The notes under the pieces were generated by a model that was not told the DNA's origin, did no database searches, and saw only the letters and a program-made list of their open reading frames with translations. Positions 1 through 10,327 of a stretch of DNA of 53,341 nucleotides are shown here, piece after piece. Origin of the DNA: Microbispora corallina (lineage in GTDB: Bacteria; Actinomycetota; Actinomycetes; Streptosporangiales; Streptosporangiaceae); assembly GCF_016863035.1 (NCBI RefSeq), contig NZ_BOOC01000046.1:1-53341 (forward strand), written 5' to 3'. How positions within the stretch are numbered: the first letter of the stretch is position 1; each line of letters starts with the position of its first letter. Made by a program: the position numbers and the translations under genes.

Positions 1-78
1 TACTGACCGGCGGCACAGCCGCGCCGGCCGCCGTCTCCGGCGCCCGCCACGCCGGACCGGGAGATAAGCGCGCGATTT

Positions 79-118
79 CGGGGCTCCGGCACCGGTAGCA
101 TCGGATTCCGGAGCCCCG
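79..118 (+). promoter_or_regulatory. Inverted repeat with embedded -10-like box upstream of thrS
   Basis: An 11-bp perfect inverted repeat (arms 79-89 CGGGGCTCCGG and 108-118) encloses an 18-nt loop. The loop holds TAGCAT at 96-101, a good -10 match (TAnnnT). No T-run follows. It may be the terminator of a gene left of the window, or an operator around the thrS promoter. I see no convincing -35. Confidence 0.35.
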
Positions 119-128
119 CCCGCCCCTT

Positions 129-142
129 CCGCGGGCCCGCGG
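129..142. other. 14-bp perfect palindrome in the thrS leader
   Basis: CCGCGGGCCCGCGG reads the same on both strands. It lies between the putative -10 (96-101) and the start codon, so it would be in the 5' UTR and can fold. Function unknown; at this GC content such palindromes also arise by chance. Confidence 0.3.
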
Positions 143-183
143 GGACGTCTCAGCGATCCGTGCCCATGGATGAAGGAGCCACC

Positions 184-2160
<1,977 letters not shown>

Positions 2161-2168
2161 CGCCCTGC

Positions 2169-2198
2169 CCGTACGGGCTCCCGCGGGAGCCCGTACGG
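2169..2198. terminator. Bidirectional terminator, 30-bp perfect palindrome
   Basis: A 15+15 perfect inverted repeat (arm CCGTACGGGCTCCCG at 2169-2183) starts 8 nt after the thrS stop and ends 49 nt before the stop of the convergent gene. The symmetric stem and lack of a long T-run fit a GC-rich actinobacterial bidirectional terminator. Confidence 0.75.
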
Positions 2199-2247
2199 CG
2201 GGTCGGGGGCCTCGTCCAGGCAGCCCCGACTCCCGGGACCGGCGCGG

Positions 2248-2940
2248 TCAGGCGTCCGCGTCGTCGCCGGAGGGGCGGCCCGGCATGCGGACGTCGTCGA
2301 CGGTGACGTTGACCTCGACGACGCGCATGCCGAGCATCCGGCTGACGAGCCGGGCGACGTTGGTGCGCACCTCCGTGGCGACGTCCATCACCACATGCCC
2401 GTACACGATGACGATCGTGACGTCCACGGTGACCTCGCCGTCGCGGATCCCGGCCCTGACGCCCTGGTTCGCCCGCTTGGCGCCGATGCCGATCCGGTCG
2501 CGGACCGACTCGAGGGCGCGCTCCACGTCGCCGCCGAGGTCCGCGACGCCCGGGATCTCCAGCGCGGCCAGCGCGGCGACCTTCTCCACCACCTCGTCGG
2601 CCACCTTGATCCGGCCCCTGACGATCCCCGTGCCCGAGGTCTCGGCCCCGGAGGACACGCTCGCGGCCCCGTTCTGCCCGGCCGCGTCGGACGCGGCCGC
2701 CCCGTCCTGGCCCGCCGCCCCGTCCTGCGCGGGCGCGCCGTCGGACCCCGGCGCCACGGGCGCTCCCTCCAGCCCGGACGCGGGCGAGTCCCCGTCCGCG
2801 GCGTCCCCGTCCACGGCGTCCCCGGGCGTGGCGTCTCCGTCCACCGCGTCCCCGGTCGTCCAGGGCTCCTCGCCGGTCTCGTCGCCGGTCTCGGAATCCT
2901 CCTGCCACTGCCCGGCCCGCACCTCTGCGACCTCGCTCAT
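2248..2940 (-). CDS. Asp23/Gls24 family envelope stress response protein
   Basis: 230 aa. Residues 1 to about 105 are an acidic, low-complexity region rich in Gly, Ala, Asp and Ser with repeated DAVDGDA-type units. From about 110 comes an Asp23/Gls24 domain (GRIKVADEVVEKVAALAALEIPGV...), ending with the typical VTVDDVRMP strand. Family members are small cytoplasmic or membrane-associated proteins linked to cell-envelope homeostasis; the molecular role is unclear. The ATG at 2938-2940 has AGGAGGGG about 4 nt upstream on the minus strand, which sets the start inside a longer open frame. It is divergent from the HIT gene and convergent with thrS. The long disordered N-terminus is unusual relative to the roughly 120-residue family core. 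Confidence 0.85.
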   Translation of the reverse strand: MSEVAEVRAGQWQEDSETGDETGEEPWTTGDAVDGDATPGDAVDGDAADGDSPASGLEGAPVAPGSDGAPAQDGAAGQDGAAASDAAGQNGAASVSSGAETSGTGIVRGRIKVADEVVEKVAALAALEIPGVADLGGDVERALESVRDRIGIGAKRANQGVRAGIRDGEVTVDVTIVIVYGHVVMDVATEVRTNVARLVSRMLGMRVVEVNVTVDDVRMPGRPSGDDADA

Positions 2941-3151
2941 CTGACCCCTCCTGCTGCTCGACGCCTCGGCGAACCCCGATCGGCAGGGGGATTCTGCCGG
3001 ATGATCTCCGGAAATACCGGATATCTGCTGATCTGGTGGGCATGTGGAGCGACCGCCGTCCCGCGACCGGCGTCCCGCCGGCGGCCGCCGGCCCGGACGA
3101 ACGCCGCGGCAGCGGGCCGACCCGGGGGTCCGCGGAGAGATCGGCGGGTCA

Positions 3152-3157
3152 TATGCT
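3152..3157 (+). promoter_or_regulatory. Putative -10 box for the HIT gene
   Basis: TATGCT lies 57 nt upstream of the GTG start in the 274-bp divergent intergenic region (2941-3214). No good -35 is visible. The rest of this region shows only short inverted repeats such as TCCGG-aaata-CCGGA at 3007-3021 and no gene. Confidence 0.35.
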
Positions 3158-3214
3158 GCTGGACAGGCGGCGGCGGGGATCCGGCGCGGAGCAGGGACGG
3201 AGGAGAGCGGGAAC

Positions 3215-3763
3215 GTGGACTCAGAGCCGATCGAGCAGGCCGGCGCCGGGGTGCCCGACAACTTCCAGCGTCTGTGGACCCCCCACCGGATGGCCTACAT
3301 CAAGGGCGAGAACAAGCCCAGCGGGGCCGGGACGGACGACGGCTGCCCGTTCTGCGAGATCCCCAAGCTCTCCGACGAGGACGGGCTGATCGTGGCACGC
3401 GGGGCGACCGTGTTCGCCGTGCTCAACCTGTACCCGTACAACTCCGGCCACCTGATGGTCTGCCCGTACCGGCACGTGTCCGACTACGCCGACCTGGACG
3501 AGGCGGAGACGGCGGAGCTGGCCGAGTTCACCAAGCGGTCCACGCAGGCGCTGCGCAAGGCGAGCGGCGCGCAGGGGTTCAACGTCGGGATGAACCTCGG
3601 CAGTGTGGCCGGCGCGGGCATCGCGGCCCACCTGCACCAGCATGTCGTGCCCCGGTGGGGCGGGGACACCAACTTCATGCCGGTGGTCGGGCGGACCAAG
3701 GTCCTGCCGCAGCTCCTGCGCGACACCCGGGAGCTGCTCGCCGACGCCTGGCCCGCCTCCTGA
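3215..3763 (+). CDS. HIT family hydrolase/phosphorylase (Ap4A phosphorylase-like)
   Basis: 182 aa. The histidine-triad motif HLHQH is at residues 139-143, with His141 the expected nucleophile, followed by VVPRW. An N-terminal CPFCEIPK segment is common in this subgroup. The mycobacterial orthologue in the same position after thrS is a diadenosine tetraphosphate phosphorylase, so a role in removing dinucleoside polyphosphates made by aminoacyl-tRNA synthetases is a reasonable inference. The GTG at 3215 has GGAGGAG at 3199-3205, 9 nt away; the open frame continues upstream to 3044 without a better site. In many actinobacteria this gene leads directly into pgsA; here three minus-strand genes intervene. 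Confidence 0.9.
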   Translation: MDSEPIEQAGAGVPDNFQRLWTPHRMAYIKGENKPSGAGTDDGCPFCEIPKLSDEDGLIVARGATVFAVLNLYPYNSGHLMVCPYRHVSDYADLDEAETAELAEFTKRSTQALRKASGAQGFNVGMNLGSVAGAGIAAHLHQHVVPRWGGDTNFMPVVGRTKVLPQLLRDTRELLADAWPAS

Positions 3764-3797
3764 GCCCGACCGTCCCCGAGCCGGGGGCGGTGGCCGG

Positions 3798-6023
3798 TCA
3801 GCCCGTACGGCCGGCGTGCGCGCCCGCCGTCGCGGGCACCGGGTCGCCGAGCTGGAGCGCCCGGATGCCGGCGCTCAGCACGAGCGGAACGGCCAGGGCC
3901 AGGGCCATCGAGAGCACGGCCGCGCCGGAGTCGTTCACCAGCATGCCGACGACGCCGCTGACGAGGGCGCCCAGCAGGCCCGCCTTGAGCGTCGGGGCGC
4001 GTTCGAACGCCACCGGAAGGGCGCCCGCGCTCGCCTGACCGGGCCGCAGCAGCGCGAAGACCAGGAACGCGAACGCCGCGATCACCACGGGCATCAGGTT
4101 GGGGCTGATCAGCGTGTGCAGCATGGCCCCGAGCTTGCGGGAGATCACCGGCAGGAACGTGCCGTCGAGCACCTGCCCGACGAACCGGCCGAGGTGGGTC
4201 TGGCTGTCCGGCGGGCGCAGGTAGTCGAGGAACGCGATCCCCATCACGACCACGCCGCCGGCGACGCAGAAGGCGGCGAGCCGGATCACCGACACCCGTT
4301 TCCCGGCGACCAGCAGCGCGGCCACGGCGATGCCCGGGACGAACGCGATCACCCCGCCGAAGTCGCTGCCCACGCCCGGCCAGCCGTCCAGCAGCATCGC
4401 GAACCCGCCGAGCGCGGCCACCAGCGCCACCCCGAGCGCCTTGCGTCCCGAGCGGACCAGCCGGTCGGCGACCACCGTGGTGACCAGCAGGACGGCGGTG
4501 GCCAGCAGCGCGAACGGGATGTTCCCGAGGCCGTAGTAGCGCGCGCCCACCACACCCGTGTAGCCCATGACGCTGTTCAGCTGCAGCGGGGTGCCGGTCA
4601 GCAGGTCGCCCAGCAGCACCGCGGCCGTCACCGCGGCGATCACCGCGACCGGCCCGACCACGCCGCGCCGCCACGGCCCGGCGAGCGCCACGACGGTCAG
4701 CGCGGCCGCCGCCAGGGCGATGCCCCCCACCAGGGTGAGCGTGGGCTGCGGGGCGCGGGCCCAGGGCGTGAGGTTCACCAGGTACGTCGACACCGGGATC
4801 GCGGCGAGCGCGATGGCGGCGACCCGCACCGCGCGCAGACCCTCGCGGCGGCGCAGCAGCAGGAACGCCCCGGCGTAGAACAGCACCTGCAGCACGGCCA
4901 GCGAGGTGAAGAAGACGCCGGTCATGTTCCTGATCGTCTGCCCCGCCACGTCGCCGACGCGCAGCGCCTCGACGCGGCCGGCGAGGTCGCCGCCGCCCGC
5001 CGGGGCCGTCTCGGCCGGGACCCCGACGACGGCCGCGGGGACGGGGACGGCGGCCCGGGCCAGGATCGTCGCCGTCAGGTCGGGCAGGATCACCATGTCG
5101 TCGCGGTGGGTGGACCGCCCGCCGAGCCACCGCGCCCGCCCGCCGTCCGCCGCCCCCGGGTCGCGCAGCATCGCGGCGCGCAGGTGCGGGACCGACGCGT
5201 GGTCGCCCAGGCCCGCGAGGAGCACGGGGGCGGTCCCGAGCCGGGGGAGCACCTCGCCGAGGCGCGCGTCCGCCGCCCTGACGGCCGCCAGGCGCGCCTG
5301 CGGGGAGAGCGGCTCGGGGACGGCGGCGATCCTGTCCCCCTGGACGTACGGCGTGATCAGGTCGGGGATGTCGACGGCCAGCACGTCGGCGCGCGACCAG
5401 TCGGTCACCTCGGCGGGGGAGGCGGCGTAGACGTCCACCCGGCCGCGGCGGTCGGCGAGGGCCAGCGCGGCGCCCGGCCCCACCGCCATCGTCGTCCTGC
5501 GGGCGTCGTGGAGGGCCTGGCCGAGCGTGCCGGTGCCGTCCTGGCCGCGGACCTCCCACAGCCACGAGAACTCCGGCACGACGGCGCCCTCGCCGCTCCT
5601 GTCCGGGACGGGAGGCATCCCGCAGCGCCCCCCGACGGCCGACCTCACCCCGGAGGAGACCGTGAGCCACCCGTCGTACGGGCAGGTCACGTTGCCGACG
5701 GTGCGCACCGACAGCGAGCCGAGGGCGCTGCCGCCGGCCAGGCGCCACAGGTTCGGGGTGTCGGCCGGGGTGACGTCACTCCACAGCAGCCCGGGCACGC
5801 CGACCAGGGCGATCCGCGGCCCGCCCGCCGTCGCGGACCGGCTCGCCGTCATGGCCTCGCCCGCCGTCGCCGACGCGCTCACCGCGGAACCACCCGCCGA
5901 CGCGGACCGGCTCGCCGTCGCGGATTCGCCCGCCGTCGCGGACCCGGCCGCCGCGGCGGACGCGGCCGGCGTCAGCGCGCCCGCCAGCAACCCGAGCACG
6001 ACGGCGACCAGCGCTCGCCTCAC
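3798..6023 (-). CDS. Multi-spanning membrane protein with alkaline-phosphatase-like exoplasmic domain, function unknown
   Basis: 741 aa. A signal peptide (about 1-24) leads into an Ala/Ser/Thr low-complexity stretch (about 25-68) built of degenerate repeats such as SATAGE and TASRSA. Next is an extracytoplasmic domain (about 69-330) that resembles the alkaline phosphatase/phosphoesterase fold (IALVGVPGLLWSDV at its start, GLGDHASVPHLR and HRDD later). The C-terminal half (about 340-720) has roughly ten hydrophobic helices. The complete metal-ligand set of active alkaline phosphatases is not obvious, so catalysis is uncertain. GTG start with GGGGAGG 6 nt upstream. An envelope-polymer or lipid-modifying role is possible but is only inference. 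Confidence 0.7.
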   Translation of the reverse strand: MRRALVAVVLGLLAGALTPAASAAAAGSATAGESATASRSASAGGSAVSASATAGEAMTASRSATAGGPRIALVGVPGLLWSDVTPADTPNLWRLAGGSALGSLSVRTVGNVTCPYDGWLTVSSGVRSAVGGRCGMPPVPDRSGEGAVVPEFSWLWEVRGQDGTGTLGQALHDARRTTMAVGPGAALALADRRGRVDVYAASPAEVTDWSRADVLAVDIPDLITPYVQGDRIAAVPEPLSPQARLAAVRAADARLGEVLPRLGTAPVLLAGLGDHASVPHLRAAMLRDPGAADGGRARWLGGRSTHRDDMVILPDLTATILARAAVPVPAAVVGVPAETAPAGGGDLAGRVEALRVGDVAGQTIRNMTGVFFTSLAVLQVLFYAGAFLLLRRREGLRAVRVAAIALAAIPVSTYLVNLTPWARAPQPTLTLVGGIALAAAALTVVALAGPWRRGVVGPVAVIAAVTAAVLLGDLLTGTPLQLNSVMGYTGVVGARYYGLGNIPFALLATAVLLVTTVVADRLVRSGRKALGVALVAALGGFAMLLDGWPGVGSDFGGVIAFVPGIAVAALLVAGKRVSVIRLAAFCVAGGVVVMGIAFLDYLRPPDSQTHLGRFVGQVLDGTFLPVISRKLGAMLHTLISPNLMPVVIAAFAFLVFALLRPGQASAGALPVAFERAPTLKAGLLGALVSGVVGMLVNDSGAAVLSMALALAVPLVLSAGIRALQLGDPVPATAGAHAGRTG
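5825..5960 (-). repeat. Degenerate tandem repeats encoding an Ala/Ser/Thr/Arg linker
   Basis: Units of the type CGGACCGGCTCGCCGTCGC recur about every 60-70 bases, with shorter GCCCGCCGTCGC units between them. They encode the linker after the signal peptide of the 741-residue membrane protein. Copies are imperfect, so this looks like an old expansion. Confidence 0.55.
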
Positions 6024-6114
6024 CGGTGACCTCCCCGATCCGCTTCACGAACATGATCTTGCTGAAGCTCGCGTCCACGGTACCGGACCCGGGGCGGCCG
6101 CGCCCCTCATCGCG

Positions 6115-7716
6115 TCAACCGGCGGGGACGGCCGCGCTCTCGTTCCCCAGGCGGTCGAGGGCCGTCACGTAGTAGGCGCCGGGCGCCGTCGTCGCGTACG
6201 ACGGGGCGGCGGAGGCCGGGACGACGGCCACCAGGTTGCGGGCGTCGGCCGTGGCGCACGAGGCGTCGTCGCCCGCCACCCGGTAGACGCCGTACGCCCG
6301 GGCGCCGGGCTGGGCCTTCCAGGTGAGCGTGCCGCCGGACGCGGCGACCCCGCGGGGGGCGGCCGGGGCGGTCGTGTCGAAGCCCGTGAGCAGCGGGAGC
6401 AGCGCCGGCCGGGTGTAGTGCTCCTTGGTGATGCGGTCGAGCACGCCGAGCGGGTTCTTGACGAGCTGGGCGGCGCTGAAGAAGACGTCGCCCCCGACCT
6501 CGGGGTACTTCCGGTTGAGCGCGAGGTGCGCGGGCAGTTCGCCCGCCTTGGTCCAGGCGCCGGTGGTGCCGACCTGGTAGAGCGCCTGGCCGATGTAGAG
6601 GTCGACGCCGGTGCCCTTCACGGCGTTCGCCCACCAGGGGAGCAGCACCGAGTAGTCGGCGGCGGCGAAGCCCCGCGGCCAGTAGAGCTGGGGCATCACG
6701 TAGTCGACCGAGCGGGCCTTGATCCACGCCTTCGCGTCGGCGTAGATCGCGTCGTAGCCGGACATGCCCTTGGTGGCCGAGCCGCCCGGGTCCTCCGCCT
6801 TGTTGCGCCAGATCCCGAACGGGCTGATCCCGAACTTCACGTACGGCTTCGCCGCGTGGACGGCGTGGGACACCTCCGCCACCAGCTCGTTGACGTTGCG
6901 GCGCCGCCAGTCGCCCAGCGACATGCCCTTGCCGTACTTCTTGTACGCGGCCGAGTCGGCGAACTTCGCGCCGTTGCCGGGGTAGGGGTAGAAGTAGTCG
7001 TCGAAGTGCACCCCGTCGACGTCGTAGCGGCGCACCACGTCGGTGACGACCTTGGTCACCCAGTCGCGGACCTGCGGCAGCCCGGGGTTGTAGTAGAGGC
7101 GGCCCTCGTGCTTGACCACCCAGTCGGGGTGGACCTTGGCCGGGTGGCTCGCCGGGAGCTTCGACGTGGCGCTGTCGGCCGCGCGGAACGGGTTGAACCA
7201 GGCGTGGAACTCCAGGCCCCGCTTGTGCGCCTCGTCCACGAGGAACGGCAGCGGGTCCCAGCCCGGGTCCTTGCCGGCGGTGCCGGTCAGCCACTGGGAC
7301 CACGGCTCCAGCGAGGAGCGGTAGATCGCGTCGGAGGCCGGGCGGACCTGGACGAAGACGGCGTTGAACCGGTGCTTCACGGCGCTGTCGAGGATCTTCA
7401 GGTACTCGGCCTGCTGCCGGGCCGGGCTCAGCCCCGGGCGCGAGGGCCAGTCGAGGTTGTGCACCGTCGCGATCCAGACGCCCCGGAGCTGGCGCTTGGG
7501 GTAGCGGGCGCTGGTGGCGCAGGACGCCGCGGCGGTCAGGCTCTGGGCGGGCGCGTCCGCGGCCCGCGAGCGCTCCTGCGAGGGCGAGGCCTTCCGGTCC
7601 GCCTGGTCCGCCCGCGCGCCCGGCCCGAAGGTGTAGGCCGCCCCGGCCGCCACTGTGGCGACCAGGGTGGTGGCGATCAACGGGCGACTGACCTGCCTGC
7701 GGCCCCGCTCACTCAC
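6115..7716 (-). CDS. Secreted GHL10-family (DUF187) glycoside hydrolase-like protein
   Basis: 533 aa. An N-terminal hydrophobic segment (about 11-31) is a signal peptide or anchor. The GHL10 barrel (about 72-420) begins RQLRGVWIATVHNLDWPSR and keeps the family landmarks VDGVHFDDYFYPYP, FGISPFGIWRN and VMPQLYWPR. A fibronectin-III-like module closes the protein (about 440-530). The E. coli family member DigH cleaves denuded peptidoglycan glycan strands; transfer of that activity here is inference. The GTG start has GGGAGGG about 7 nt upstream. Its stop lies 91 bp from the start of the minus-strand 741-residue gene, so the two may be co-transcribed and share an envelope role. Confidence 0.88.
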   Translation of the reverse strand: MSERGRRQVSRPLIATTLVATVAAGAAYTFGPGARADQADRKASPSQERSRAADAPAQSLTAAASCATSARYPKRQLRGVWIATVHNLDWPSRPGLSPARQQAEYLKILDSAVKHRFNAVFVQVRPASDAIYRSSLEPWSQWLTGTAGKDPGWDPLPFLVDEAHKRGLEFHAWFNPFRAADSATSKLPASHPAKVHPDWVVKHEGRLYYNPGLPQVRDWVTKVVTDVVRRYDVDGVHFDDYFYPYPGNGAKFADSAAYKKYGKGMSLGDWRRRNVNELVAEVSHAVHAAKPYVKFGISPFGIWRNKAEDPGGSATKGMSGYDAIYADAKAWIKARSVDYVMPQLYWPRGFAAADYSVLLPWWANAVKGTGVDLYIGQALYQVGTTGAWTKAGELPAHLALNRKYPEVGGDVFFSAAQLVKNPLGVLDRITKEHYTRPALLPLLTGFDTTAPAAPRGVAASGGTLTWKAQPGARAYGVYRVAGDDASCATADARNLVAVVPASAAPSYATTAPGAYYVTALDRLGNESAAVPAG

Positions 7717-7841
7717 GTGGCGACCCTCCCGAATTGCCGATAAGTCCGGCCCTCAGTCTGGCATCGGCAAACGAGCGGTTTAGCCCGAAAAAAGAAATCG
7801 ACTCGTGATACGCGTGTGACGAGACGCACGTAAAGGGGCTC

Positions 7842-7876
7842 CCCGGGCGGCGGGCGGGCGAAACCCGCCGCCCGGG
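7842..7876 (-). terminator. Terminator downstream of the EF-G2 gene
   Basis: Perfect 13-bp stem (arms 7842-7854 CCCGGGCGGCGGG and 7864-7876) with a 9-nt loop. It lies 54 nt past the EF-G2 stop on the minus strand and is followed on that strand by a short T-run. The flanking 7717-7841 is AT-richer (A-run near 7788-7796) and probably holds the promoter of the GHL10 gene, but I could not pick convincing hexamers. Confidence 0.7.
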
Positions 7877-7930
7877 AAACCCCAGGCAGGAGGCCGTTTA
7901 CCGGACCGTGGACGGCCCGGGCCGGAAGAA

Positions 7931-10060
7931 TTACTCGGCCGTCGCGGCCACCTTGTCGGCCAGGTGCGACGGAAGCGGCTCGTACCGCAGGAACGACCGG
8001 GTGAAGGTGCCCGTCCCGTGGGACATCGAGCGCAGGTCGATCGCGTACCGCGTGATCTCCAGCTGCGGCACCTCGGCCCGCACCAGCGTGCGCCCGGTGC
8101 CGACGGGCTCGGTCCCGAGGACCCGCCCTCTGCGGGAGGACAGGTCGGACATCACCGCGCCGACGTACTCGTCGGAGACCAGGACGGACATCTCGTCGAC
8201 CGGTTCCAGCAGCGGGGTGGCGCACTTGGCCGCCGCGTCCTTCAGGGCGAGCTGCCCGGCGATCTGGAAGGCCATGTCGGAGGAGTCCACCGAGTGGGCC
8301 TTGCCGTCGTGGAGGGTGACCCGGATGTCGACGACGGGGTAGCCGGCGACGACGCCGCGCTCCATCTGCGCCCGGACGCCCTTCTCCACCGACGGGATGA
8401 ACTGCCGGGGCACCACGCCGCCGACGATCTTGTCGACGAACTCCAGCCCGCTGCCCGAGGGCAGCGGCTCGACCTCGATGTGGCAGATGGCGAACTGCCC
8501 GTGGCCGCCGGTCTGCTTGACGTTGCGGCCCGTGCCCTGGGCCTTCCCGCCGAACGTCTCCCGCAGCGGCACCCGCAGGTCCACCTTCTCCACCTCGACG
8601 CCGTGCCGCTTGGCCAGCCGGTCCAGCAGCACGTCGGAGTGGGCCTCGCCCATGCACCACAGCACGAGCTGGCGGGTCTCGGGGTTGTTCTCCAGGCGCA
8701 GGGTCGGGTCCTCCGCCACGAGGCGGCCGAGGGCCTGGCTGAGCTTGTCCTCGTCGGCCTTTGAGTGGGCCCTGATGGCGATCGGCAGCAGCGGGTCCGG
8801 CATGGTCCACGCGGTCATCAGCAGCGGGCTGTCCTTGTCGGACAGGGTGTCGCCGGTCTCGGTCCGCGACAGCTTGGCGATCGCGCAGATGTCGCCCGCG
8901 ACGCACTTGCCGACCGTGCGCTGGACCTTGCCGAGCGGCGAGGTGAGCGCGCCCGTGCGCTCGTCGACGTCGTGGTCGTCGTGGCCGCGCTCGGCCAGGC
9001 CGTGGCCGGAGACGTGGACGGTCATGTCGGGCCGCAGCGTGCCGGAGAACACCCGGACCAGGCTGATCCTTCCGACGTACGGGTCGCTGGTGGTCTTGAC
9101 GACCTCGGCGACCAGGGGGCCGTCCGGGTCGGCGGTCACGCCGGACACCGGCTTGCCGTCCACGGTCGTGATCTGGGGCAGCGGGTGCTCCAGCGGCGAC
9201 GGGAACCCCTGGGTGACGACCTCGAGGATCTCCCGCATGCCGACCCCGGGCCCGGAGGCGAGCACCGGGTAGAAGCTGGCGCGGGCGACCGCCTTCTCCA
9301 GGTCGTCGATGAGGACCTTGGTGTCGATCTCCTCGCCGGAGAGGTAGCGGTCCATGAGGGACTCGTCCTCGCTCTCCTGGATGATCCCCTCGATCAGGTC
9401 GCCCCGGTACTGCTCGATCAGCGCGAGCTGGTCGGGTGAGGGCTCACGCTCGGTCCGTGAGCCGCTCGTGTAGCCGAAGAACCTTTGCGAGAGCAGGCCG
9501 AGCAGACCGGCTCCGTCCACGGGAAGATAGAGGGGCGCGACGCCGTCGCCGAACGCGTCCTGGCAGCTCGCGAGGACCTCGTCGAAGTTCGCCCGCTGGT
9601 GGTCGATCTTGGTGATGACCACGGCCCGCGGCATGCCGACGAGCGCGCACTCGTCCCAGAGCATCCGGGTCAGGCCGTCGACGCCCTCGGCGGCCGAGAC
9701 GACGAACAGCGCCGCGTCGGCCGCACGCAGCCCGGCGCGCAGGTCGCCGACGAAGTCCGCGTACCCGGGCGTGTCCAGAAGGTTGATCTTGATGCCGTTG
9801 TGGGTGGTGGGGGCGAGCGCCAGGTTGACGGACCGCTGCTGGCGCACCTCCACCTCGTCGAAGTCGCTGACCGTGGTGCCGTCCTCGACCCGGCCGACGC
9901 GCTGCACGGCGCCGGTCTCCGCCAGCAGCGCCTCGACGAGGGTCGTCTTCCCGGCTCCGGAATGGCCGACCAGCACGACATTGCGCACCATGTCCGGCCG
10001 ATCGGCCGCGGGTGCCCTGCCCGCGGCCCCTGTTGTCGCGCCCGGTGATCTCTCGGCCAC
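7931..10060 (-). CDS. fusA2: Elongation factor G-like protein (EF-G2)
   Basis: 709 aa with the full EF-G layout: GTPase domain with P-loop GHSGAGKTT (about 32-40), G4-like TKID, then domains II-V ending near LPSHLADKVAATAE. The switch II motif reads DTPGYADF, so Tyr100 replaces the catalytic His of canonical DxPGH translation factors. This is the signature of the actinobacterial EF-G2 branch; the M. smegmatis member was reported to lack ribosome-stimulated GTPase activity. The GTG at 10058-10060 has GGGAGG 4 nt upstream; the frame stays open to 10237 (alternative ATG at 10124-10126). Divergent from pgsA. Role unknown; not a substitute for the housekeeping EF-G. Confidence 0.88.
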   Translation of the reverse strand: MAERSPGATTGAAGRAPAADRPDMVRNVVLVGHSGAGKTTLVEALLAETGAVQRVGRVEDGTTVSDFDEVEVRQQRSVNLALAPTTHNGIKINLLDTPGYADFVGDLRAGLRAADAALFVVSAAEGVDGLTRMLWDECALVGMPRAVVITKIDHQRANFDEVLASCQDAFGDGVAPLYLPVDGAGLLGLLSQRFFGYTSGSRTEREPSPDQLALIEQYRGDLIEGIIQESEDESLMDRYLSGEEIDTKVLIDDLEKAVARASFYPVLASGPGVGMREILEVVTQGFPSPLEHPLPQITTVDGKPVSGVTADPDGPLVAEVVKTTSDPYVGRISLVRVFSGTLRPDMTVHVSGHGLAERGHDDHDVDERTGALTSPLGKVQRTVGKCVAGDICAIAKLSRTETGDTLSDKDSPLLMTAWTMPDPLLPIAIRAHSKADEDKLSQALGRLVAEDPTLRLENNPETRQLVLWCMGEAHSDVLLDRLAKRHGVEVEKVDLRVPLRETFGGKAQGTGRNVKQTGGHGQFAICHIEVEPLPSGSGLEFVDKIVGGVVPRQFIPSVEKGVRAQMERGVVAGYPVVDIRVTLHDGKAHSVDSSDMAFQIAGQLALKDAAAKCATPLLEPVDEMSVLVSDEYVGAVMSDLSSRRGRVLGTEPVGTGRTLVRAEVPQLEITRYAIDLRSMSHGTGTFTRSFLRYEPLPSHLADKVAATAE

Positions 10061-10327
10061 GTCGCCTCCCGAATCTCCGAGCCGCCGGGCGGGGCGCGTG
10101 GCACGCGCCGTGCGCCGGCCGCTCATGCCGTCGCTGTCCGCGCCCGGGGGCCCGCCTCGGCGGAGCCCGCGCGGGAGTCCATGTGGCGTTAACCCCCACG
10201 TCAGCTCCCCGCGGCCGCACAGGCGCGTGTTCTTCACCCTTTACCCATGTGGCGCATATCACAAGACTTTTCGGTGGAATGTGCTTGCGAGGTGGGGCGG
10301 GCGTTCATGGCCTACGATCGGACGGCG

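Noticed and set aside
1..183. T-box riboswitch upstream of thrS, and likewise upstream of hisS, alaS or pheS
   Set aside because: No T-box sequence or specifier-loop architecture seen. Leaders are very short or the genes are coupled to upstream stops.
3603..6029. An 808-codon plus-strand open frame
   Set aside because: Antisense shadow of the 741-residue membrane gene; composition dominated by Arg/Gly/His/Pro with no recognisable motif.
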